Positions 16,652 to 26,033 are shown, counted from the first letter of the stretch. The stretch is DNA of 64,000 nt from Bacillota bacterium (GCA_023393165.1 JAEWMJ010000002.1:1-64000), one strand, 5' to 3'. Translations and numbers: made by a program. Notes: a model not told the origin generated them from the letters alone.

Positions 16652-17854
16652 CTAGCGCAGCGATGAATCCGGAATAACCCTCTCCCGCTTTGACTGCTTT
16701 CCGTGCAGATAAAAATACAAAATCCCGCAGATTAACGCCGACACCGCCATAAGCAGATACATGGACCGGAAACCGAATATGGGAATCACAAACCCCAGCA
16801 GGAAAGGCCCTATCCCGATGCCTCCGTCCAAAAAGCTGAAGAACGTGGACGTCGCCAGGCCCATTCTATGCCCGGGGGAAACTCTCACCGCAATTGCCTG
16901 TGCTCCCGATAAAAACGTGCCGTACCCGAAACCGACCAATACGCCCGCCAGCAGGAGCGAAAATCCCTGGTGAGCCTGGCTCAGAATTATCAGCCCAATA
17001 CAAAACAATACGAACGAGGGGTACATAACAAAGTTTTCGCCTTTTTGATCAAACCATTTTCCAGTAAGTGGTCTGGAAACCAGGATGGCCGCAGCGTAAA
17101 TAATAAAGAAAATGCTGCCCGCATCGCTCAAATTTATTTCGATTGTATACGTGTTAAGAAAACCAAGTATACTTGAGAAGGTCAGGCCAATCAATACGCT
17201 GACAATTGAAATTGGAATAGCCTTGGATTCAAAGAAATTGTTTAGCTTCATTCCCTTCATTTTCTTCAGCTGTTCCTGAGTGAATTTTACTTCAGGTACC
17301 TTTAAAAAGGCAACCGCAATCAAACAGATGGACAAAGACACGATGGACATGATCAGAATCGCGTTAAAATCACCATGGCCGTTCATAACCATTCCTAAAA
17401 AAGGTCCGATGGCCGAAGCCAATGTCGCGCTCATGGCGTAATAGCTGATTCCCTCTCCATGCCTCTTTACCGGAATAATGCTTGCCGCGATTGTTCCCGT
17501 CGCCGTGCCCGAAATACCGAAGCCTACTCCATGTAAAAGACGGACAACCAAAAGCAGCGCCATACTGTTTACTCCAAAATATAAAAACGTCGTAATCAGA
17601 AAGATTAGAAGACCGATATACAGCACCTTTTTGCGGCCTGCGCGCTCTATTATTTTCCCGGTAAAGACACGCGCAACAAGCGCCCCTATTATAAAAATGC
17701 CGGAAGCCAGTCCGGCTTCGCTCGGCGTCGCGTTCAGATTATTTGCAGCGTATAACGCGATTGTCACCATCAAAAAGTAATATACCAGGTAAACAATCAA
17801 ATTCACCGCCGCATCAATTATAAAATCTTTTGTCCAAAGTTTCGGTCTGTCCAT
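16652..17854 (-). CDS. Major facilitator superfamily transporter
   Basis: The 400-residue protein has twelve likely membrane helices. The MFS motif between helices 2 and 3 is seen as GKIIERAGRKKVLYIG near residue 60 and its second-half counterpart as GKWFDQKGENFV near 268. The family resembles drug/sugar efflux carriers of the YfcJ/AraJ type; the substrate cannot be told. I chose the ATG at 17854, which has GGGAG upstream; the frame stays open for 35 codons before it. A terminator follows at 16581-16606. Confidence 0.85.
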   Translation of the reverse strand: MDRPKLWTKDFIIDAAVNLIVYLVYYFLMVTIALYAANNLNATPSEAGLASGIFIIGALVARVFTGKIIERAGRKKVLYIGLLIFLITTFLYFGVNSMALLLVVRLLHGVGFGISGTATGTIAASIIPVKRHGEGISYYAMSATLASAIGPFLGMVMNGHGDFNAILIMSIVSLSICLIAVAFLKVPEVKFTQEQLKKMKGMKLNNFFESKAIPISIVSVLIGLTFSSILGFLNTYTIEINLSDAGSIFFIIYAAAILVSRPLTGKWFDQKGENFVMYPSFVLFCIGLIILSQAHQGFSLLLAGVLVGFGYGTFLSGAQAIAVRVSPGHRMGLATSTFFSFLDGGIGIGPFLLGFVIPIFGFRSMYLLMAVSALICGILYFYLHGKQSKRERVIPDSSLR

Positions 17855-18070
17855 GAAGCAATATCTCCCGTATGATCCAAGAAAGTTCTGAAAGCGAAAA
17901 ACCCGCCAAGTAAATATGATGAGCTTTTTTATTCGGAATGTCAATTTACAGGGCCCCATGTTAACCGTGTTAAAAATCCTGCTAATTCTTAAAAAACGCT
18001 GTTTATGATCAATATCGCTTCAGCAGGGTCCAAAATGGATAAATCATATTTAAAAAGCGGTTTACAAATC

Positions 18071-18095
18071 TCACAACTTTTCCCGTTATGAATAA
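18071..18095 (+). promoter_or_regulatory. Shared upstream motif TCACAACTT-N8-ATGAATAA (copy 2)
   Basis: TCACAACTT (18071-18079) and ATGAATAA (18088-18095) have the same 8-base spacing as the copy at 15539-15563, here 38 bases before the L,D-transpeptidase start. Confidence 0.45.
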
Positions 18096-18132
18096 TATAT
18101 ATAATCCGAAAATGATTTTTGGAGGCCTTGCA

Positions 18133-18534
18133 ATGGCAACTCTTACATATCCAATTGAGGATGAAATCGCTTATTGTGAAAAACAACCGTCCGGTGATTT
18201 TCCCTATCGGATTGTGGTGCACCTGAAGTCCAAAATGCTTTATCTATACCGTAACAACAAATTGTTCAAAAAATATGCGGTTGCCATAGGTAAACCTTCT
18301 ACGCCAACGCCAAAAGGCAACTATAAGATAGTAAACAGAGAACCAAATCCGGGAGGCCCCTTTGGCGTTTTGTGGCTCGGGTTATCCAAACCGCATTACG
18401 GCATCCATGGCACAAACCGCCCGTCCCAGATTGGAAAAGCCGTTTCGGACGGCTGCATCAGAATGCACAACAAAGATGTCCTTGAACTAGCAAAGTATGC
18501 AAAAAGGTGTACTGAAGTAAAAATCGTAGATTAA
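18133..18534 (+). CDS. L,D-transpeptidase (YkuD domain)
   Basis: The 133-residue protein is almost only a YkuD domain. The catalytic pattern is complete: HGTNRPSQIG followed by SDGCIRM with the nucleophilic Cys near residue 111. Such enzymes form 3-3 crosslinks in peptidoglycan; small ones without signal peptide are known from spore coats (B. subtilis YkuD). There is no signal peptide or LysM domain here, which suits a mother-cell, coat-located enzyme. GGAGG lies 7 bases before the ATG at 18133. It shares an upstream motif with the DUF2935 gene at 15597. Confidence 0.88.
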   Translation: MATLTYPIEDEIAYCEKQPSGDFPYRIVVHLKSKMLYLYRNNKLFKKYAVAIGKPSTPTPKGNYKIVNREPNPGGPFGVLWLGLSKPHYGIHGTNRPSQIGKAVSDGCIRMHNKDVLELAKYAKRCTEVKIVD

Positions 18535-18571
18535 CCGATCTATTTGCCCGGGAGAATGGAATTATAAAAAA

Positions 18572-18598
18572 AACAGACCGTTAAACCGACAGTCTGTT
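18572..18598. terminator. Terminator between ykuD-like gene and dhaL
   Basis: AACAGAC and GTCTGTT pair around 13 bases. On the minus strand a run of eight T follows, so it ends the dhaK-dhaL transcript. Confidence 0.65.
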
Positions 18599-18627
18599 CT
18601 TAATCCAGCCTTGCTTAGCCGCAACCT

Positions 18628-19263
18628 TTACTTATCAGCCTCGCAAAATTCATGCATTGACCGGAAGATGATCCAAACGGAAGTTGCACCCGCATCCTGG
18701 AAACCAAGCGCTCTTTCCATCAGTGATTTCGCGCGTCCAAATTTTGCCACCATATCCTTTGTTTTTTCCATGCCGGCCTTTGCGGCAATGACCGCGGCAG
18801 CCATCATTGCGTTCAAGCCGTTTTTCGTATTTTCTTCAAGCGCAATAACGGCGGGCTCCAGAGCATCCACCATTGTCTTGTCGCCCACAGCGGCCCTCCC
18901 CCGCTTTTTGATCGCGTCAAGGGAGCCCCTGAAAAAAAGCGCAATATCCTCCGCATCAAAAGCGTCTTTTTGAGGAACCGCCTTCGTCCCTTCCGAAAAC
19001 AGGCTTCCGAATATCACGCCTGATGCGCCGCCCATGGACAACAGCATTGCCCTTCCGGCGGCTGCAAACACCTGGTTGACCGAGTCAAAATCCGCTCCGC
19101 CCAAAGCTTCTTTAACCTTTAAAAAGCCCGTTTCCATGCCAATGCCATGATCGCCGTCGCCTATGGCGCTGTCCACCTCTGTCAAATACGGTTTGTTTTC
19201 TATTACCTTGTCCGCCACACAAAGCAGCATTTCTTTTGTTTTCAATATTGTGAGTTGCGTCAT
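18628..19263 (-). CDS. dhaL: Dihydroxyacetone-kinase-type ADP/ATP-binding subunit DhaL
   Basis: The 211-residue protein has the DhaL metal motif IGDGDHGIGM near residue 34, the GGASGVIFGSLF segment near 80 and GDKTMVDAL near 123. It binds the nucleotide for transfer to the ketose held by DhaK. The gene starts one base after the dhaK stop, with AAAGGAGG inside the end of dhaK. No DhaM-type PTS subunit is nearby, so an ATP-dependent kinase or an erythrulose-type kinase is possible; DHA itself is only one candidate. Confidence 0.88.
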   Translation of the reverse strand: MTQLTILKTKEMLLCVADKVIENKPYLTEVDSAIGDGDHGIGMETGFLKVKEALGGADFDSVNQVFAAAGRAMLLSMGGASGVIFGSLFSEGTKAVPQKDAFDAEDIALFFRGSLDAIKKRGRAAVGDKTMVDALEPAVIALEENTKNGLNAMMAAAVIAAKAGMEKTKDMVAKFGRAKSLMERALGFQDAGATSVWIIFRSMHEFCEADK

Positions 19264-19264
19264 A

Positions 19265-20266
19265 TTATTTTTCCTCCTTTGCATAATAAGGGCAATAACA
19301 GGGCTGGTTGTACAGATTCTTTATTTCCTCATCCAGCTTCATAACCGTAACGGAGAATCCGCCCATTTCCTGGCAGGTGCAAAAACTGTTGATGTCCGCA
19401 TCCCATACCGAAATGCCGTCGTCTGAAAGGCGTTTTAGAATCCGGCGGTAAATAACGGATAGCTCCAGTATGCTGGTCGATCCAAGGCCGTTCGCCAGTA
19501 CGCATACCTCGCTCCCGCGAGGCAGAGGCATATCTTCCGTAATCGCATTGTATATGCGGTCCGCAAGCTCATCCGCGCTTTGCATGGAAGTACGTTCAAC
19601 GCCGGGTTCTCCATGCAAGCCCATGCCGAATTCGATTTCATTTTCTCCAATTTCAAACGTGGGTTTTTCAAGGCCGGGAATGGTTGCGGGCATCGTAGCC
19701 ACTCCCAAAGACCGCGTATTGTCGCGCGTGCGCGCCGTTACACGGGCAGCTTCTTCCAGTGAATATCCCAGATCGCACGCGGCGCCCGCAATCTTGATTA
19801 CAAAAACATCACCCGCAATCCCGCGGCGGTCGTCCATCCTTTCCTTGGGCGCAGAAGCGCAGTCGTCCCATACGCGTACATGAGCCGTAGAATAGCCTTC
19901 TTCCTGCAGAAGTTCTTCCGCCATATCAAAATTTAAATTATCGCCCGCATAATTGCCATATACAAAGAGTATTCCCTTGCCGTCCTGAGCAGCCTTTGCG
20001 GTTTCCAGAATTGTACCCGGATCCGGCGAAGCAAAAATATTGCCGCAGGCGGCCGCATCGGCCAGCCCTTTTCCCACAAACCCGCAAAACATTGGTTCAT
20101 GACCGCTTCCACCGCCGATTACAAGCGCCACCTTGCCTTTTCTTCTTTTCTTAAGAAGAACGCCGTTGACTCCCGGCAGCTTTTCAACGCTGTTGCAGTA
20201 AGCGACTGCAAAGCCCTCCAGCATCTCCTGCACAATGTCTTTTGCGTCGTTCATTATTTTTTTCAT
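19265..20266 (-). CDS. dhaK: Dihydroxyacetone-kinase-type substrate subunit DhaK
   Basis: The 333-residue protein carries GGGSGHEP near residue 51 and the substrate-linking His in GLHGEPG near residue 218, which holds dihydroxyacetone covalently in known DhaK enzymes. Length is normal. AAGGAGAG precedes the ATG. With DhaL it forms a two-subunit ketose kinase. The nearby FucA-type aldolase and kinases yield trioses, so dihydroxyacetone or a short ketose (for example erythrulose) is plausible. It is 134 bp downstream of an orphan sugar ABC ATPase and a DeoR regulator on the same strand. Confidence 0.88.
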   Translation of the reverse strand: MKKIMNDAKDIVQEMLEGFAVAYCNSVEKLPGVNGVLLKKRRKGKVALVIGGGSGHEPMFCGFVGKGLADAAACGNIFASPDPGTILETAKAAQDGKGILFVYGNYAGDNLNFDMAEELLQEEGYSTAHVRVWDDCASAPKERMDDRRGIAGDVFVIKIAGAACDLGYSLEEAARVTARTRDNTRSLGVATMPATIPGLEKPTFEIGENEIEFGMGLHGEPGVERTSMQSADELADRIYNAITEDMPLPRGSEVCVLANGLGSTSILELSVIYRRILKRLSDDGISVWDADINSFCTCQEMGGFSVTVMKLDEEIKNLYNQPCYCPYYAKEEK

Positions 20267-20400
20267 ATCAAAACTCTCCTTTTCTGCGTTGCCGCATTGT
20301 TTATCAAAAAAATAATAAGAAATATCAGGTGCTTTAAAAAAGTCCTGTAACTGTTATAAAATATATCGTTGTCGGAATTCTTTACCTGCTTCCGCCTCAA

Positions 20401-21885
20401 TTATTCTTTGCACAGAAAAAAGAGTTTCTGCTGCGTCAGATCCTGCTGGTTCAATTCCGCGACCAGGCTTCCTTTTCTGATGACCAGAACACGGTCACAC
20501 ATTCCTGCGAGTTCTGAAAAATCGGACGAAACCAGAATAATTGCGGCTCCTTTGCGTATCAGTTCATTAATGATATTATATATTTCAACCTTACCGGCTA
20601 TATCCACGCCTTTGGTTGGTTCGTCGAAAACATAGATGCTGCAGTTGGAGAACACATTTCTGCCAACAAGCGTTTTTTGCTTATTGCCGCCGCTTAAGTA
20701 CCGGACCTTCTGATGAATGTCCTTCGCTTTGATCCCCAGCCGTCCTACAACGTCCGCGCTTTTTTCTTCTTCCTTCTGCGGGGATATCCATTTTCCGCGG
20801 TACACTTTATCCAGGCGCTTGATGGTAATATTGTGGGAAACCGAAAAATCCATAAACAACCCCTGCGTATCCCTGTTTTCCGGCATAAACCCTATGTGGC
20901 TGTTATGCTGCAGCCCCACCTTTTTTTTATTCCGGCTGCTGCATTGCGGCAGTACTTCCACCTCTCCAAAATCCAGCTTATCAAGACCGACAATAGCCTT
21001 CAAAAGGCTTGACCGCCCCGACCCCACAAGCCCGGCAATACCCAATATTTCTCCGCGGCGCAGCGTGAAACTGATATCGTTCAAAAACTTGTTTTGAATA
21101 TTTTTTACCCTCAAAACAACTTCCTGTTTGGCAACCGACAGTTTCGGATAATGTTTTTTTATGTCGTCCCCCAGCATCTTTTTGGCAATAACATCCTGGC
21201 GCGCTTCTTCGGCAGAAAGGCTGGCTATGATTTCCCCATCTTTCATGATCGTAATAATATCCGCAATTTTCATTGCTTCCTCGATCCTATGGGTAATATA
21301 AATGATGACGGTACCCTTTTCCTTAAGTTCGTGGATAATATCATACACCATCTGCACTTCCGCCATGGTCAGCGAGTCGGTCAGTTCATCCAGCACCACT
21401 ATTTTATACTCGCGGAGCAGAACTCTGGCAAACTGAATCAGGTATTTTTCCGCCAGGGATAGATTTTTTGATTTCCTTTTCGGACTGGCGTCTATACCGA
21501 ACCTTTGCAGCATTTTCTGGGCAATCTGTTCCATTCCTGGCCAGTCCAGAATACCGTTTTTTTTAATTTCACTTCCCAAAAAAAGGTTTTCCGTTATACT
21601 GAGTTCCCCAAAAACCACTATATCCTGCGGACAACTGATAATACCGAGCTGCTTGGCGGCATAAGGAGAAGGGATATCCGCTTCCTTTTCGTCTATGAAT
21701 ATCCTGCCGCCCGTCATCCGCGTTTCCCCGGTAATGATCTTTGTCAGGGTGGACTTTCCGGCGCCGTTGCTTCCAATGAGCGCGCAAACCTGCCCCGGAT
21801 ACAATTCCATTTGAATTCCGGATAGTATTTTCATCTCATTGTAGGTTTTGGACACGTCCGAAAGTCTGAGTACTGCTTGCGGCAT
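20401..21885 (-). CDS. Orphan sugar ABC ATPase (RbsA-like) with atypical first domain
   Basis: The 494-residue protein has tandem ABC domains: Walker A GSNGAGKST near residue 38, degenerate second P-loop GLVGSGRSS, and an intact second signature LSGGNKQK followed by FDEPTKG. The first domain is unusual. Its signature is NLSLAEKYLIQFA rather than the usual LSVAQ form, and its Walker B reads LDELTDSL where DEPT is normal, so Pro is replaced by Leu while the catalytic Glu stays. No permease or binding-protein gene adjoins it. The start overlaps the DeoR stop (TAATG), so it is translationally coupled to the regulator and lies ahead of dhaK-dhaL. Confidence 0.85.
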   Translation of the reverse strand: MPQAVLRLSDVSKTYNEMKILSGIQMELYPGQVCALIGSNGAGKSTLTKIITGETRMTGGRIFIDEKEADIPSPYAAKQLGIISCPQDIVVFGELSITENLFLGSEIKKNGILDWPGMEQIAQKMLQRFGIDASPKRKSKNLSLAEKYLIQFARVLLREYKIVVLDELTDSLTMAEVQMVYDIIHELKEKGTVIIYITHRIEEAMKIADIITIMKDGEIIASLSAEEARQDVIAKKMLGDDIKKHYPKLSVAKQEVVLRVKNIQNKFLNDISFTLRRGEILGIAGLVGSGRSSLLKAIVGLDKLDFGEVEVLPQCSSRNKKKVGLQHNSHIGFMPENRDTQGLFMDFSVSHNITIKRLDKVYRGKWISPQKEEEKSADVVGRLGIKAKDIHQKVRYLSGGNKQKTLVGRNVFSNCSIYVFDEPTKGVDIAGKVEIYNIINELIRKGAAIILVSSDFSELAGMCDRVLVIRKGSLVAELNQQDLTQQKLFFLCKE

Positions 21886-22697
21886 TACTCTTCCTCACCC
21901 CTTATTAAAGATGTTTTGATTCGGTAAGATGTAAATATTTTAACGCCGTTTTTGAAAAAATAGGATTTATACTCCTCCGGGATGTTTTCATTGGTAATAA
22001 CCGTGTCCGAAGACGTAAGCGGTCCAATACTCATCAGGGACGTTTGTCCGAATTTTGTATAATCGGCAACAATCACCATTTCTTTTGAAATCTTTTTGAT
22101 CCAGTTGTACATATTGTACTCCTGCATATTTGAGACGGTATACCCACTCTCAAAATCAATCCCGCCTACTCCGATAAACGCCTTTGCGATAAATATATTC
22201 TTCAGGGACTTTAGAAACATATCTCCTGTCAGCGACATCTGGGTATGCATCAGATTTCCGCCGGTTACAACCACATTGGAATTTCTGTTTTGGGACAGCA
22301 CCCCGGCCACATAAAGATTATTGGTTACAACATTGACATTCTCCCTGTGCAGCAGCGCCTTTGCTACATAAAAACAGGTCGTGCCCTGTCCTATAAATAT
22401 CCATTCATTGTCCCGGATCAGCTCCGCTGCAATCTGTCCGATATATTCCTTATTGCGGTCATACTCAAGGCTGCTTCCGGTCACATTATCCTGTACAGAT
22501 TTTTGCTTGGAATAGTCCTCATTCAGCACGGCGCCGCCGTACGTCCTGTATATGAACTTTTCTTTCTCCAGCAGCTCCAGATCACTTCTGATTGTCACAT
22601 CCGACACATTTAAAAGAGCGCTTAAAGTGCTTACGTCAACCTGACCTCTGTCCAGAATCACTTCCTTAATTTTTGCCAAACGTGCGGCTTTGAACAT
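21885..22697 (-). CDS. DeoR-family transcriptional regulator
   Basis: The 270-residue protein has the DeoR N-terminus: a helix-turn-helix at about residues 20-45 (VDVSTLSALLNVSDVTIRSDL) followed by YRTYGGAVL, then a sugar-phosphate isomerase-like sensor domain with DWIFIGQGTT-like and VGGIDFESGYT segments. Members repress sugar operons and are released by a phosphorylated sugar. It leads the ATPase-dhaK-dhaL unit and could also control system B downstream of 29809. A TATAAT box lies about 60 bases upstream; GGAG precedes the ATG. Confidence 0.88.
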   Translation of the reverse strand: MFKAARLAKIKEVILDRGQVDVSTLSALLNVSDVTIRSDLELLEKEKFIYRTYGGAVLNEDYSKQKSVQDNVTGSSLEYDRNKEYIGQIAAELIRDNEWIFIGQGTTCFYVAKALLHRENVNVVTNNLYVAGVLSQNRNSNVVVTGGNLMHTQMSLTGDMFLKSLKNIFIAKAFIGVGGIDFESGYTVSNMQEYNMYNWIKKISKEMVIVADYTKFGQTSLMSIGPLTSSDTVITNENIPEEYKSYFFKNGVKIFTSYRIKTSLIRGEEE

Positions 22698-22825
22698 CCT
22701 CTATTCTCCAAATAAATGATTAATCAATACAACTTACAGATATTTCTATTGTATAAATTTAGAATATTATATCACACTTCCTTTCAAATGTCTTTCATCT
22801 TTTTACTTTTCATAAAAGTTCCTAA

Positions 22826-22860
22826 GAAAAATACATGAAAGGGGTTTTCATGTATTTTTC
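22826..22860. terminator. Terminator of the system B operon
   Basis: A 15-bp perfect stem (GAAAAATACATGAAA and complement) with a short loop lies 35 bp after the aldolase stop. T-rich sequence flanks it on both strands. It separates system B from the DeoR unit. Confidence 0.75.
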
Positions 22861-22894
22861 TCATATCATATAAACCAATAAGTAGATAAAAGCA

Positions 22895-23551
22895 TTATGT
22901 CTTTTCTTTCCCGTAAGTATACAGAAAACGGTATCTTTCTGATTCCACATACTTTTGGGGAATTTCGCGGATATTCAGTTGCCCCAGCAGCGATAAATAT
23001 ATACCGCACGCTTTTTCTATGATCCGGGCCGCTAAAACCGCCTCCTTTATATCCTTCCCGCAGGAAACAGGTCCGTGGTTCCTGAGTATTACGCCATTGC
23101 GGTTCCCAATGGCCTCTGCCGTCGCCTTTCCCAATAAAACATGCTGCTCGGCCGGCACATATTCTTTTGCCAGTGGAATGGAGCCGCCCAGCAGCTGCGA
23201 CATCTCCTCAACCACGCAAGGCACCTCCCTTATTTGAGCCGCGGAAAGCGCCATCGCTTTCGGCGTATGGGCGTGAATGATCGCGCCCACATCCTCGCGT
23301 ATCAAATAAATCTGCCTGTGTACTTCTTTTTCGGAAGTGGCGTTTCTTTGACCTTCAACCCTGTCCCCGTTCATATTGATCACAACCATATCTTCGGGCG
23401 TCATGTTGTCGTAATCCACACGGCTTGGAGTCAATAATATATTCTCCCCCACGCGCATGCTTACGTTTCCCCACGTGCCCAGAAAATACTCCATACCCTG
23501 CAAAAGCTTGCAGGTGCGGATAATTGTCATCCGTTCTTCTTCATATCTCAT
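22895..23551 (-). CDS. Class II aldolase, FucA-type (ketose-1-phosphate aldolase)
   Basis: The 218-residue protein has GTWGNVSMR near residue 26, the zinc ligands in IIHAHT and RNHGPV, and Glu in NATSEKEVH at the position of the FucA catalytic Glu73. That favours an aldolase over an AraD-type epimerase. The reaction would split a ketose 1-phosphate to DHAP and an aldehyde. It follows an FGGY kinase by 13 bp and ends the system B operon. Substrate stereochemistry cannot be read from sequence alone. The ribosome site (GGGA) is weak; a second ATG seven codons on is possible. Confidence 0.8.
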   Translation of the reverse strand: MRYEEERMTIIRTCKLLQGMEYFLGTWGNVSMRVGENILLTPSRVDYDNMTPEDMVVINMNGDRVEGQRNATSEKEVHRQIYLIREDVGAIIHAHTPKAMALSAAQIREVPCVVEEMSQLLGGSIPLAKEYVPAEQHVLLGKATAEAIGNRNGVILRNHGPVSCGKDIKEAVLAARIIEKACGIYLSLLGQLNIREIPQKYVESERYRFLYTYGKEKT

Positions 23552-23564
23552 AGTCTATCCCACA

Positions 23565-25094
23565 TTACAAATTTAAAAATGCAGCCCTCATCTTCCACGT
23601 TTCGCGGATCAGTTCATAAGTACGCTTATACAGTTCATAAAAACGCAGATACGCTTCATGCTTTTTCATATCCGGTTCATACACCCTGTCCGCTTCCACG
23701 GTTTTGGCAACCGCATCGCTGTAACTTTTAAAGTAACCCTGCACCACGGCGTTGTTGATGATCACGCCCTTGGCGCCCAGCTCTTCGCCGCGGACCGTCA
23801 CGATCCTGGTTCCGAGTGTATCTGCAAACATCTGGCACCACACGGCGCTTTTTGCGCCGCCTCCGCAAAGCGTTACCTGCTCTATCGCAAGGGGCATGTG
23901 CCGGTAGCAATCCAGCATGGCAAACGCCACGCCTTCATAGGTAGCCCTCAAAATATCCGCCAGCGTATGCTTTACGCTGATCCCCGTGTAGCTGGCCCGT
24001 GCCCGCGGATCTGTGAACGGCGCTCTTTCGCCGCCGGCGAGCAGGTACGGATGATACATCACGCCGTTTGAGCCGATGGGCACCTGCGCAATTGTTTTTT
24101 CCATAAAGCTGTATATATTTTCACCGGCCGCTTCCGCGTCCAGCTTCAACTGTCTGCCGATGGTATCAAGCATCCATTCAAGATTCGGCGTTCCCGCCAG
24201 CGAAGCCATTAGACGGAGCCATCTTCCCTCCATCACGTGCGTTACAGTCATTCCGGCCTTAACGTTGTCTGAAAGCGGCATGTCGATCACCATTTCATGC
24301 AGCGCCGCCGTTCCGATAATGGAACAGCAATGCCCCCGTTCGATCACCCCGCTGCCAAGCGCGCACGCGGCAACATCCATCGGGCCCGAGGTAACAAGCG
24401 CCCCTGAGGGGAGCCCAAGTTCCTCCGCGGTCTTTTTTGAAACAGGAAACGCGTTTTCGGCAGCCGGTTTGATAGGCGGGTATTTCTTCCGGTACTTTTC
24501 CATTCCGCAGATACGGAACGCCTCGTCAAGATACTGCCTGGTATTGGGATCTATCAATATCAGCGACTGGTCTGTAGCGTCCGTTGTCATTTCCCCGGTC
24601 AGTTTAAAGAACAAATAATCCTTCAGATGCAGGAAATACCTTGCCCGTTCAATACTCTCCTTTTCATGGGCTTCCATCCATTTTACGATCCCGTTTTGAT
24701 TGCCCGTGAATATGCGCGTACCTGTGAGTTCAAACAGACGGTCGCATGTGCCGTCATTCACCCATTGATCGACGATGTCAGCCGCCCTGCCGTCGCAGAA
24801 GCATGCGCCGTTGCGCACAGGTTCGCCGTTCTCGTCCACCAGCCAGAGCCCGTCGCCCTGCGCGGTGATGCCAAGGCCCGCAATGTTTTCTTTAGGATAT
24901 TTTGAGGTCAGGTACCGTATGCAGTTTTTTGTCTTTTCCCAGATCTCGTTCATATCCTCTTCATACTGGTTTTCCTCCGGAAAAATACCCGTCAGGGGAT
25001 ACGCTTTTTTATCAATTTCATTTCCGGCAAGATCGAACAACACCGCTTTTATACTTGTCGTACCCGAATCAATCCCAATAAAATATTTATCCAT
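23565..25094 (-). CDS. FGGY-family carbohydrate kinase (system B)
   Basis: The 509-residue protein has the FGGY phosphate motif GIDSGTTSIKAVLFD from residue 7, the SGPMDVAACALGSGV segment with the likely catalytic Asp, and the C-terminal CGGGAKSAVWCQMFAD motif of the adenosine pocket. It phosphorylates a ketose. Because the next gene is a FucA-type aldolase, phosphorylation at C1 is likely by context. GAGG lies 6 bases before the ATG at 25094; the frame stays open 13 codons further. Confidence 0.87.
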   Translation of the reverse strand: MDKYFIGIDSGTTSIKAVLFDLAGNEIDKKAYPLTGIFPEENQYEEDMNEIWEKTKNCIRYLTSKYPKENIAGLGITAQGDGLWLVDENGEPVRNGACFCDGRAADIVDQWVNDGTCDRLFELTGTRIFTGNQNGIVKWMEAHEKESIERARYFLHLKDYLFFKLTGEMTTDATDQSLILIDPNTRQYLDEAFRICGMEKYRKKYPPIKPAAENAFPVSKKTAEELGLPSGALVTSGPMDVAACALGSGVIERGHCCSIIGTAALHEMVIDMPLSDNVKAGMTVTHVMEGRWLRLMASLAGTPNLEWMLDTIGRQLKLDAEAAGENIYSFMEKTIAQVPIGSNGVMYHPYLLAGGERAPFTDPRARASYTGISVKHTLADILRATYEGVAFAMLDCYRHMPLAIEQVTLCGGGAKSAVWCQMFADTLGTRIVTVRGEELGAKGVIINNAVVQGYFKSYSDAVAKTVEADRVYEPDMKKHEAYLRFYELYKRTYELIRETWKMRAAFLNL

Positions 25095-25154
25095 TTTCAT
25101 CCTCAAACTGCTTTTCCATTTTTGTATACACAATACACCTGTACAAATTTTCTT

Positions 25155-26033
25155 TTATGCTTCGAAGTTCTGTTTTATAAAGCGAAGCGATTCCATCAGC
25201 ATTCTGTCCAGCATTTCATCCGTTGCATTTTGAGGCAGCATGGGCCGCCAGACGCTTCCGCCCTCCTCGGCGACCGTTCCCCCGGTGTGCACCAGCGGTT
25301 CAAAGGACACGCATTTGTTATAGCCGATTTTCCTTAAAGCCCGGCCAATCTCCGCCCAGGGCAAAAATCCACCCGCATGTGGCAGATTGCGGTTATTTGA
25401 GCCAACATGATAATGTCCAAGCCTGTCTCCTGCGGTTATAATGGCGGCTGCAAGATCGTCTTCCTCAACCATTCCGTGGAAGGTGTCCAGAAGCAGATTG
25501 ATCTGCCTGCTCCCGGCCGCGTCAGCCAGTGCCCGTCCTTCTTTAGCCGTATTCAGCATATAGGTTTCAAACCGGTTTACCACTTCCATATTCCAGCTTA
25601 CGCCGTAATCCGCGGCAAACGCGCCCACTTCGCAAAGCGCTTTAGCGGCGTTTTCCATCCTTTCCTGCTTGTTTATCGGCTTGTCAAAATTGCACCATGC
25701 GCAGTAATTGATTCCGGAAAGGTTCTTTGCGCCGATCCGGCTGATAGCGCGAATGAGCTCCTTTGCCTTTTCTACGGCTATTTTCCGGCCCTCGGGATCG
25801 GACTGGGAAAGGTCCTGTTCCCTTCCGAATCCGCCCACGCAATACATTTCTATATCGTTTGCCCGGCAGGCCGCCAGGATATTGTCAATTTCCTTTTGCT
25901 GCATTGTAAGCACTCTGCCGAAGAATATCTCCAGAACGTCAAAGCCGCATTTTCTTGCACGTTCAATTTTTACCGGATAGTCCGTTCCTTCCCAGTCACG
26001 GCTCCAGTAGCAATAACAGATTCCGTATTTCAT
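25155..26033 (-). CDS. Ketose 3-epimerase (D-tagatose/D-psicose 3-epimerase family)
   Basis: The 292-residue TIM-barrel protein follows D-psicose 3-epimerase through its length: KYGICYCYW at the start, EVVNRFETYMLNTA with the first Glu metal ligand and NRFE catalytic Glu, LLLDTFHGMVEED with the Asp ligand, LGHYHVGSNNR with the His ligand, and SFEPLVHTGG with the last Glu. All four metal ligands are present. It interconverts free ketoses at C3, ahead of the kinase downstream. Its start is 12 bp from the permease stop. The natural ketose is not known. Confidence 0.88.
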   Translation of the reverse strand: MKYGICYCYWSRDWEGTDYPVKIERARKCGFDVLEIFFGRVLTMQQKEIDNILAACRANDIEMYCVGGFGREQDLSQSDPEGRKIAVEKAKELIRAISRIGAKNLSGINYCAWCNFDKPINKQERMENAAKALCEVGAFAADYGVSWNMEVVNRFETYMLNTAKEGRALADAAGSRQINLLLDTFHGMVEEDDLAAAIITAGDRLGHYHVGSNNRNLPHAGGFLPWAEIGRALRKIGYNKCVSFEPLVHTGGTVAEEGGSVWRPMLPQNATDEMLDRMLMESLRFIKQNFEA

